DNA of 64,000 nt, from NCBI GenBank assembly GCA_903813345.2, contig CAIIXF020000001.1:22651915-22715914 (forward strand), written 5' to 3'. Within the stretch, counting starts at the first letter, position 1. Each line of letters opens with the position of its first letter. The position numbers and the translations under genes were made by a program. This DNA comes from Owenia fusiformis. Its lineage: Eukaryota > Annelida > Polychaeta > Sabellida > Oweniidae. Under the pieces are notes generated by a model. That model was not told the origin of the DNA. It saw only the letters and a program-made list of their open reading frames with translations, and made no database searches. Below are positions 44,261-53,085 of the stretch, one piece after another.

Positions 44261-46300
44261 CAGTACTGTCAACCCCTAAAGATTTTCTCGCGGGACAGAT
44301 TTTTTAGACCCAGTGCCCAAAATTCGCGGGATTTTGCGGGACATCTACTAAATTCGCGGGATTTTGCGGGACATTTAAGGGATTTGCGTGATTGCGCTAA
44401 TAGGAGATTTTTTTTATCAAATTCGCGGGATTTCGCGGGACCATTCGAGGGACAAACACCCTAATTGCGGGACAGTTAACAGGTGTACCACCAAAAACTT
44501 CATAGAGGGACAGATTTTTTAGACAAAGTGCCCTAAATTTGCGGGATTTTGCGGGACATCCACCTAAATTTGCAGGATGTCCCGGGACATTCAAGGGATT
44601 TGCGTGATTGGGACTAATGTAAAAGCGTGTAGAAGTACTTAAATCAAATTTTCAGATACTGATTAATCAAATATAATGCACCGTTACATTGTAACTTAAA
44701 TAAACGTCAACACAATTTCACAAAATACGCATAGGAATATTATTAAACTTTATTGTAATTTATCAAAAACAAAAACCATGCTTCAGGTGTGATTACCGTA
44801 ATCTAACACGAAATTCAAAAATTCGGAACAATACTTTGCACTTCTGGCGTCGTGACCAACTATGAAACGCTTACCCCCATAATGTTATATATTAAAATGT
44901 ACCTATTCATATACTGTAGGCATGGGCTTTCAATTGAAAGCCCATGATATAGGGGTTCGATTAATCTACATCAAATTATAGGGAATGAGGTTAATTTTCT
45001 AGATAGGGTTTGTATAAAAAACCTGGTACCGGGTAGTAAATCCTCCATGCTGGGTTCAAACTTGGTACCCGGTCGAAAAAAAACCAAAAAACGAAATATA
45101 CGAATACACAACATAATTAGATCATCAGAAAACGTGTAAGATGTTTTGAATTTACAAAAATGTATGTAACTTCCTTCAAAATTGAGCTAGAAGCTTCAAA
45201 TAAAAAGCATTTTAAGGCTCTTTTCTTCCTCTATCATCTTGGTCATATTTCCATTGGTAATGAAGGGGGGGGGGGGGTGCGATCGCACCCCCTCCTGGCT
45301 ACGCCAATGACATTGTAAGACGATTTGAAAAACAAGACAAATCAATCTTACTCTATTTTCAATAGTTCGTATGTTGGTACGTGAATTGTTTTGATTATGA
45401 TTTAAATCTGTAAATAGCTATCGTTGCTTTAGCAGAGAGGTGACGTGTGTTAATTTGCATGATGCAACGTGTAAGATTTTGATTATTAATCATAATTTAA
45501 GTTATCCCAATTTATGACAAAATGTCCACTGAATTGTAAATTGTTATGTCTTACAATGTCATAGGCGTAGCCAGGAGAGGGTGCGATGGTGCGATCGCAC
45601 ACCCCCCCCCCCATAACCAATGAAAATATGGCCATAACGATAGAGGAAGAAAAGTGCCTTAAAATATGCTTTTTATTTGAAGCTTCTAGCTCAATTTTGA
45701 ATCATGTTACATACATTTTTGCAAATTCAAAACAAATCTTACACGTTTTCTCATAATCTAATTATGTTATATATTCGTATTTTTCGTTTTTTGGGTACCC
45801 GTTTTTTTTGACCGGGTACCGGGTACCAAGTTTGAACCCGGCATGGAGGATTTACTACCCGGTACCCGGTTTTTTATACAAACCCTTTCTAGATATCAGC
45901 GTACATTTATTGTAACTCGCGTTTGCTAACATTTGCTCAGTTCTGAGATGAAGGCCACACGGGTAGTAAAAAGGCCAACGTTGGAACTATTTGTGACCTA
46001 CATCCCTATTTTCGTAATTAAAATGAAAGTTGAACCCTTCCCCTTTATTTTGATACCAAACAACAGCATGCTAGGTACTTAAAATTAGGTAAACTTTACT
46101 CCTCAAAAGTGCAAAAACTTAGCTTCTTATATAAGATAAGATAATCAAAATATAGGGGATTGCAACAATTTCGGAAATTCGCGGAGGTCAAAGCCACATT
46201 TTGCGGGACTTCGCGGGACAATGCGGGACACGCAAATTAGCCTAATTTTGATCAAATTCGCGGGATAATCCCGCCATTCGCGGGACACTTGACAGCTCTG
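44261..46300. mobile_element. 2-kb element with CTGTCAA ends and GCGGGAC iterons, itself interrupted
   Basis: Left end CAGTACTGTCAAC, right end TTGACAGCTCTG (inverted: CAGAGCTGTCAA). GTTCCC directly abuts both ends (44255-44260 and 46301-46306), a probable target duplication. The word GCGGGA or GCGGGAC occurs more than a dozen times in the outer 350 bp at the left and the outer 150 bp at the right, in the same orientation at both ends rather than mirrored. No transposase seen. The foldback at 44998-45896 is inserted inside. Confidence 0.75.
44998..45896. mobile_element. Foldback element with ~335-bp inverted arms
   Basis: Arms at about 44998-45330 and 45548-45896 are near reverse complements, from TCTAGATAGGGTTTGTATAA at the left to TTATACAAACCCTTTCTAGA at the right. 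Each arm carries a C- or G-run beside TGCGATCGCAC and a GGCGTAGCCAGG word, and GGTACCGGGTA-type words near the outer end. The loop is about 220 bp. No open frame. It is nested in the element 44261-46300. Confidence 0.85.
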
Positions 46301-46400
46301 GTTCCCGGCATGCACCAGTCATAAGGGAAATCCCTGGGGAATTCCCCTTCCGACATTTTGAAAATTGCTGACATATTTCCGATGTAAAAACTAAAATCTT

Positions 46401-46958
46401 TGATTGACCTGAAGATTAGTGTCGCTTCATTTGCAAGAAGATGGATCAGATGACAGTAGTGACGCGCTATCTGGCAGTGACAGTGATGATTGAATTTCTT
46501 GATTTTCAGTCTTTAGGCATGAACTAAACTAACGTAGCATGGGAGCTGCTTGTGCACTGATTCAACAAGTTAAACTTAGTCTGAGCCTTATTTCATATCT
46601 GATATCTTTTCAGCCTTTGGCTTGGTCTTCCAAGCATATTCCAGTGTCTATTTCATCATATTTGAGACCCATGTTCTACCAAAGGCACTTCAGTGATTTT
46701 CTTCAAAGTCACCTACAATGCACCTGTATAATGCAGAACAATATGTTTTTGATGAGTATAAAAACTCTTGAGGGTTTATTTCTGAGAAAATAATTGTTTT
46801 AAATAGCGATTTATTGTATATGTGTTCTTTTATCTCAATCAGATTTAGAATACTACAGAACTCCATGATTAGAACATTTAGGATATGAAAAAAACAGAAA
46901 TCCTTATAGGTCTTCTAGAATGGATTCTAAAACCTTGCTAAAAAAAAGTGACACATAT
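46401..46958. other. Intergenic sequence, nothing firm
   Basis: At 46440-46492 there is a short acidic open stretch (DGSDDSSDALSGSDSDD then stop) that resembles the tail of a protein. No convincing exon structure leads into it. Confidence 0.4.
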
Positions 46959-46965
46959 TACCAAA

Positions 46966-47419
46966 CAGGGCTGTCAACTTGGGACCATCTAACATGAGTG
47001 ACTTCCAAATGTTGAACACCTTCCTTCAAACTTTGGACAGCTTCAGTGAACACTGGCAGATTTTGGACACCTAAAATTTTTCCAGCTCGCTGACGCTCGC
47101 TATTCAAGTCCGTCAAGAGGGGGGGGGGGGGGTAGGTGTAAATATTTTGGAAACAAATGCGTGATATATACACATGCTTTGTACCAAATGCGTGACATAA
47201 ACGGCAATCGCGTGCAAAGACCGAACGGAATGCGTTCGCTTTTTTTCGCCGTTCGGTATTTTACTGTGTCTGCATTTCACAAAAAACGATTTTTAAAAAT
47301 TTCAACAAAATGCGTGCTTTGCGTGATATTTGATCATACACGCTTAATTGATGCGTGATTTCTATTTTTCCAGCAAATGGGTGACAATCACGCCTAATGC
47401 GTGAGGGTTGACAGGGCAG
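46966..47419. mobile_element. 454-bp element with CTGTCAAC ends and GCGTGA iterons
   Basis: Left end CAGGGCTGTCAAC, right end GTTGACAGGGCAG, flanked by TACCAAA on both sides (46959-46965 and 47420-47426), an exact 7-bp duplication. The right part repeats GCGTGA/TGCGTGA words about eight times. The ends match those of 44261-46300, so the two belong to one superfamily. A CAGGG start is also seen in hAT elements; the superfamily is not settled. A 15-G run sits at about 47118. Confidence 0.8.
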
Positions 47420-47872
47420 TACCAAAGCACATTCTTGTTAATCAAATTAAATGATTATCTTCTCAAAAATGATGCAAAGTTCCATCTCAAAGTCTTTACC
47501 ACAGATCAAGAATATATTGAACAACAGTTTAGGTAAATTTGATATGAATCGCTGCAGTGCCTTTGGTAGAACATGTGTCTCAAACATGATGAATTTGACA
47601 CTCTGCAATTTTCAGACGAGTACTAATAGGTAGCGAATGGGTGTCAGAAAATGTGGTACAGGGAAGTCTAAACGTTAACGGATTTGGCTGAAATTTTTTG
47701 TGCTTGGATATGACTATCAGGACAGGAGACCAGTTGGGCAAAAAAGAGCTTGATTTATAGAAAAAAGTCCAAAAATTGAAATTCCCTAAATTGCACTTCA
47801 GTGGCAGATCTGAAAGCTAACAAGGGGAGGGACACATTTCAAGGTAGAAAAGAGTAACAAAATATTAAAGAC

Positions 47873-48827
47873 ATGAACTATGGATCACTGTTAATGAATG
47901 TTATATCTTGTTGCAGATCTGTGAGCAGAAAGTGTCTGCTAACAACGAGGCCTGAGACGAATATTGTATCTTGTTGCTACAACTCAAATCGTGCCAGCGT
48001 AACACGCATCCATCGCTATCTTTATCCTCGTATGTACCCAACTGTCCTTGTCCAGTCAGATGGTTCAACAATAACTGTCCGGTACAAGGAGCCAAGAAAA
48101 ATTATCCAGGTATTGTGAAACTACATAATGATCACACTCAATATTCTATGTTATATGCCTTTTTCTAAAAAGTCTATTACTTCTGACTTTTTCATGTTAA
48201 TCCTTTGATTTGAAACATTATCTGGTACAAATTGAAAAATAGGCTTTTTCAGCTCTAATATTCTTATGAATTTGGACATTTCAGTAACTTAATGCGCAAT
48301 AACTTTGATCAAATATGGAATTAAATTAGAAATGCAAGGAAAAATACTCATTATTAAATTCTAACCATGATAAACTGGGTGTTTTATGTTGTCAGAGATT
48401 CATAATATGCAATTTTTGATGACCTTGACTTAAAAATGTTAACTCAACTAATATTGACCCACATAAACATAGAACTTCATCTGACTTCTATCTTGCTTTT
48501 TAATTTGTGCCAAGTCAAATGTTTTGGGAAAAATAGTGATCTTAGACTTTATGCTTTGGCCAAGAGAATGAAAGCCTAAATGAAACATATATTTTATATT
48601 TGGGCATAGGTTTCTCAGATATTTAATATTGTATAATATGGTTAATTATAATTCTGTAATTCACATTTATATTGTAGTTGCCATTGGACCTATCCAAGCT
48701 GACAGAGGCTGAGAGAGTTGCACGAGTAAATAGACGTAAACCTAAGAAAAAACTCATCATAGACCAAGAAATTGACACTAGCTTCGATGCCAATAAATAC
48801 CTTAATCTAGGAAAATCAAAGAAGTAA
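47873..48827 (+). CDS. MRPL55: Mitochondrial ribosomal protein mL55 (MRPL55), two exons
   Basis: Exons 47873-48109 and 48678-48827 (stop TAA 48825-48827), GT-AG intron of 568 bp, phase 0; 128 residues, close to the human length. Large-subunit protein of the mitochondrial ribosome. The conserved core is NRASVTRIHRYLYPRMYP, VLVQSDGSTITVRYKEPRKI, then LPLDLSKLTEAERVARVNRR and the C-terminal DTSFDANKYL. The N-terminal 30 residues are rich in Arg, Ser and Cys with a single acidic residue, as a matrix-targeting peptide should be. The start is uncertain: ATG at 47873 or the in-frame ATG at 47894, which leaves a more typical presequence. An acceptor-like TTGTTGCAG at 47917 could instead mean an upstream first exon, but I found none with a compatible phase. 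The stop is 77 bp from the NPRL2 start. Confidence 0.9.
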
Positions 48828-48904
48828 AGAAAACATTGATACTGAAGACCTTCTTTTATAACTTAACCTAAACTCTAATTTGTGAACAATTACCTATAAC
48901 TGAT

Positions 48905-50089
48905 ATGAAAACTATCAAAATGGCGACTAATGACTTAAAAGTTCCACCAAAAATAAAGTGCATCTTATTTAGCGAGTTCCACCCCATAACGGGCCCTAAG
49001 ATCACATATCAGGTGCCGCAGGATTATATTACAAAGGAAGAATTTGACATGTTACACGTGTATATAATAACTAAACCAGATCTACAAAGCAAGGTGATAA
49101 CTATCAATGCACTTGGACATAAAATTCTCGGCTGCCCCGTTTGCATTGAGAATAGGAAATATAAGAGGAATGCATTGATTTTCAACTTGTGTTTTGTGTT
49201 TGATGCTTTGGCTGATACAACTTGTTACGAAGGAGTTGTAAAAAAACTGGCTGAGTATATGACAAGGTTGGAGCTTGAGAGTGGATTCTTATCACAAAAA
49301 GGGAGCAGGTCTTTGCTCCCAGAGCTCCTTACCAGTGGGCTGAGAGATGTCAACGAGAACGGCACTTGTAGTATCCCCATTAACCAATCAACAACCATTC
49401 GGCTGAAGGTCATCCCATGCCGTACTGATCCCGAACCAGTGCAAGGTCACAATGTGCCAATTTTCATCATTGATAAATCATCACTGCCGATTTCTCAATG
49501 GGATTTGACCACCCAGCAGTTGCTACCATACATCGATGGATTCTTACATGTTAGCAGGATTGCTGCGGAGGCTGATATTGATATCAACATCGTGAAACTG
49601 TGTGTCCAGAACATGCTACAGCAAAGAGTCGTAACCCTCATATCTATCTTCCAATACAGTAATGTCTACACTGATACGCCATCTATAAATATCCTCACGG
49701 AGAATATGGATATTCAGAATGAGGCTCTTAAGTTTGTCGTCAAGCAAGGTTCTGCACTCCCAGAATTCAAAGATGTGTTTGTGTTGTATTGTGGTTTGAA
49801 TCCTGGTATTACTGTGAGAGACTTATGTGCTAGACATAACCCACATACACTTAGAGTTGATGAGCGGAAATTGATCCAGTTTGGTCTCATAAAGGGATTC
49901 ATTCGAAGAATGCATAAATATCCAATCAAACTTCCCCATGGTGCGGGGTCTCAAAGGTTGCGCCACCTATATAAGTGGTTTGATGGGCGGCATTGTTACG
50001 ATGAGATATGTTGTGAAGAGGGTATGTCGTATCAGGAACTTGATGATAAAATAGAGAATGATCCTAGTCTTATTGTACTATGGAAGTAG
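48905..50089 (+). CDS. NPRL2: NPRL2, GATOR1 subunit, complete in one exon
   Basis: 394 residues, full length compared with about 380 in human. NPRL2 is the GATOR1 subunit with NPRL3 and DEPDC5; the complex acts as GAP for RagA/B at the lysosome and turns TORC1 off when amino acids are scarce (family knowledge). Conserved blocks: LFSEFHPITGPKITYQVP (longin domain, about residues 20-40), VYIITKPDLQ, GCPVCIENRKYKRNAL, NLCFVFDA, SQWDLTTQQLLPYIDGF, LISIFQYSNVY, VDERKLIQFGLIKGFIRR and CYDEICCEEGMSYQELD. Two in-frame starts: 48905, or 48920 (AAAATGGCG, the stronger context), which would give 389 residues. No introns, whereas the vertebrate gene has about eleven exons. Only 77 bp separate it from MRPL55, with no AATAAA between them. 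Confidence 0.96.
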   Translation: MKTIKMATNDLKVPPKIKCILFSEFHPITGPKITYQVPQDYITKEEFDMLHVYIITKPDLQSKVITINALGHKILGCPVCIENRKYKRNALIFNLCFVFDALADTTCYEGVVKKLAEYMTRLELESGFLSQKGSRSLLPELLTSGLRDVNENGTCSIPINQSTTIRLKVIPCRTDPEPVQGHNVPIFIIDKSSLPISQWDLTTQQLLPYIDGFLHVSRIAAEADIDINIVKLCVQNMLQQRVVTLISIFQYSNVYTDTPSINILTENMDIQNEALKFVVKQGSALPEFKDVFVLYCGLNPGITVRDLCARHNPHTLRVDERKLIQFGLIKGFIRRMHKYPIKLPHGAGSQRLRHLYKWFDGRHCYDEICCEEGMSYQELDDKIENDPSLIVLWK

Positions 50090-50145
50090 GCTTATTGTAC
50101 TACGGAAGAAAGTTTTATTGTACAATGGAAATTGTAAATGGTCTC
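50069..50145 (+). repeat. Short triplication of the NPRL2 stop-codon region
   Basis: TATTGTACTATGGAAG, TATTGTACTACGGAAG and TATTGTACAATGGAAA follow one another at about 24-bp spacing. The first contains the last codons and stop of NPRL2. A further partial TTTTATTGTACCATTG lies near 50200. Confidence 0.75.
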
Positions 50146-50446
50146 ATTCTGAGTAAACTCTGTCAAAATTAAATGTAGACCTTAGTTTTAATCCACTGTT
50201 TTATTGTACCATTGATATCATACATTCTAAAAACTGCCAATCCAGTTTAAACTCAGATCTTAGATTTCCTATACCAAAATCTCATCTCTCTCATCAAAGT
50301 TTCAAAAGCATTTGCTCTCTTTTATATTAAATAACCTTTTCAGAATTTGAAATTAGTTATTCCATTTTTCATTTCATTCAATGATCAAGATTTTTGGGTA
50401 GGCTGTTTTCCACTTTGATTTATTAAATTTGAATAGTTGTATCATA

Positions 50447-50519
50447 AATAAACTGAAGTCAAATGTGATTGTGTAAGAATTTAAAAAATGTAGAATCATT
50501 TTTTGTGTGAAGAAATAAA
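50447..50519 (+). promoter_or_regulatory. Candidate polyadenylation signals of NPRL2
   Basis: Two AATAAA hexamers, at 50447-50452 and 50514-50519, about 360-430 bp past the stop codon. These are the first on the plus strand after MRPL55 and NPRL2, so one of them may serve both genes. Confidence 0.55.
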
Positions 50520-50559
50520 ATGTAATTTTCAAATATACACTAAACTATAAGTTATGTTG

Positions 50560-51600
50560 ATATATTTAGCAGTGATCTCCCCAGGATTTTTTCTCAGGTG
50601 GGTGCAAAATTCCCATTTTCACAATTCAGATAAAATTTGGTCAAAATTTGCCAATTTTTCATGATTCTCATTTTCAAATGGGAGCAAATGGATTTTCAGG
50701 AGGGTGAAAGCCTATTTCCAAAATCTCAGGTGGGTGCTGTGCCCACTTGCTTTAATGCTAGGGAGATCACTGTGTACTGTATAAGTGAAGTCATCCATCT
50801 GTCTGTTTCTCTTCAAAATGATCAAATTAAGGTCTTTTTTCAACTTGCTTCAGATTAAATTCTTGCTTCAATTTTTTTTTCAAAATCATCTACAGTTCTC
50901 AGAAGTTCAAATTTGATTTTTAGACTTAGGACTTGACCTTCAATGACCTTCTCAAGGTCAAAAAGTTATTTTATCAACATTTTTCAAAATCATCTACAAG
51001 TTCTCTGAAGTTCAAGTCTGACTTATAGATCGAGCTCATAATATTGTGAACAATTAGGTGGTGATATTTTGTTGTGTCAATTGCCCCGTCTAATTTAAAA
51101 TGAGCCATTAAAAATGTAAAATTGCAGTACTCCCCTATTAGACCATTAATGTTAAGGGAAGGGAGGGTACAACAAAGGATAGTACATGTACTTAATTTAC
51201 ACATGAAAGATGATATTTGAGATTTTAGTATAAAATCCACAGGAATTGGAATACATTGTTGGTAATGGACATCAAACTGCCCATAAAAAGCAACAAGAAC
51301 AATTTTATATCTATAAATATTAATAATTTTATTAGCACAATAAGAATCAAACATCTACAAGTTTCCATTGAGAAATAAAAAGTTTCCATTGCATGAAGGC
51401 ACAGGACCCCCTCATATCTGTTTCAATTCCAGAGTTGAGGTGCGTGTCAGAAGAGGGGTAAGAGACTTCTAATGATGTAAATACCTGATAATATGATAAA
51501 TATTTACAAACATACATAAATTAGAATTTATAAGAATTGAATTTGAAACCTTCATATATTGAGAAAAAGTGAATAGTAAAAAAATAATAGCATTATACAT
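50560..51600. other. Intergenic repeats, no gene seen
   Basis: 50575-50770 (GATCTCCCCAGGATTTTT, CCCATTTTCACAATTCAG) matches in reverse 24055-24265, a dispersed element. 50870-51010 is the GACCTTCAATGACC repeat family. The rest is featureless AT-rich sequence. Confidence 0.5.
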
Positions 51601-51650
51601 GTACAATAACAACTTCATTCTTCACAAAAGCAAAGACATAAATGAGTATT

Positions 51651-51835
51651 CATAGGCGTAGCGCCTGGTACGCTGGGTACGCAGAGGCGTACCAGATGGT
51701 TGCAAAGTTGCTCCAAATACAACCAAATTTCAAAATTTTCCTGGACCCCAGACCCCCCCAAATGCTCGTTTTTGGCTTCGCTCAAATCTTGTTCCCGCGG
51801 TGGCGTACTACTTAGAAATATAGAGCTACGCCCAT
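51651..51835. repeat. GGCGTAGC-ended MITE
   Basis: CATAGGCGTAGCGCC at the left and GAGCTACGCCCATGG at the right. The interior repeats the words GGCGTAC and TACGC. Related ends (GGCGTAGCCAGG) are seen in the 44998-45896 foldback. Confidence 0.55.
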
Positions 51836-52381
51836 GGTATTAAATGCATATTCGATTGCCAGGTGTAGACAAAGCACCACTAGTGTCACCTATACAAATA
51901 TAGAATTCATGGATTCAATTCCTCATGGTGTTAGCACATCAAGTGCAGGTCTACAATATCTTGAATATCATTTTGTTCTTTCCACAATGTGCTTATTAAT
52001 TTCAAAATGTTTAATTGCAACTAGTGTGGAAGATGGTATCAAATGGAATTCATAAATCAAGAAATTTTAACAAATTGCAAGTGCATCACATGTATGAGTG
52101 ATATACCACAGTTTACTATGACTAAATGACTGTGTACTAAACCAATATATTATGTGACAAAATGACATTACAATATAAACAGATGCATTGTTGTATCCAT
52201 GGTAACTTATATCAGAAATGTTCTGTTTGTTAATTTGGAGGCATTCGAAAATGTATCAATCTAAATTAACTGGTTGATATAATTTATTTTACATAATTAA
52301 AAGTGAAATCTTAAATATTTCATTTTCAGACCCGTGATTCCATACAGAGTGAACTGTACACTACTTTTCTCATTTCAGACG

Positions 52382-52880
52382 CAATACAGTTCTTGTGATC
52401 TCTCAATACAGACTATGTACTTGTGACCTCACAATACAGACTATGTACTTGTGACCTCGCAATACAGATTATGTACTTGTGACCTCGCAATACAGACTAT
52501 GTATTTGTGACCTCGCAATACAGACTATGTATTTGTGACCTCACAATACAGATTATGTACTTGTGATCTCACAATACAGACTATGTACTTGTGACCTCGC
52601 AATACAGACTATGTACTTGTGACCTCACAATACAGATTATGTACTTGTGATCTCACAATACAGACTATGTACTTGTGACCTCGCAATACAGACTATGTAC
52701 TTGTGACCTCGCAATACAGATTATGTACTTGTGATCTCACAATACAGACTATGTACTTGTGACCTCACAATACAGACTATGTACTTGTGACTTTAAAATA
52801 CAGATAATGTTCTTGCGATCACAATACAGGCCATGTTGTGATTTCATAATACACTTACAAGACTTATGACCTCACAAAAT
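52382..52880. repeat. 28-bp minisatellite, about 16 copies
   Basis: The unit is CAATACAGACTATGTACTTG followed by TGACCTCG. Units vary at GACTATG/GATTATG and GACCTCG/GATCTCA in a patchy, higher-order pattern. The last three units are strongly decayed. It lies between NPRL2 and the terminal exon of the next minus-strand gene, in what may be that gene's 3' flank or UTR. Confidence 0.92.
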
Positions 52881-53085
52881 AAACTGCAAATGTGTTCTCA
52901 GATACATACTGGATCTAAACCCTGATTTCACCTTATGATAAACATTGTTGGTGTGGCCGTGAATATGTTTTTCAAATGAAGAAGAGTGATTGTATACTGG
53001 AACAATGTACAGAGATCTTTGGCAGCTGATAGCACATCTAACTTGAGATAACCACATCAAAATGTGTGGTTATGGCTACAGTGAC

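Noticed and set aside
44261-46300. Helitron
   Set aside because: It has inverted ends and a probable flanking duplication, which Helitrons lack.
47451-47633. Upstream first exon of MRPL55 (MMQSSISKSLPQIKN...)
   Set aside because: The donor after AACAGTTTAG is phase 1 and would create a stop (GAT CTG TGA) when joined to the 47918 acceptor; the exon starting at 47873 or 47894 needs no such join.
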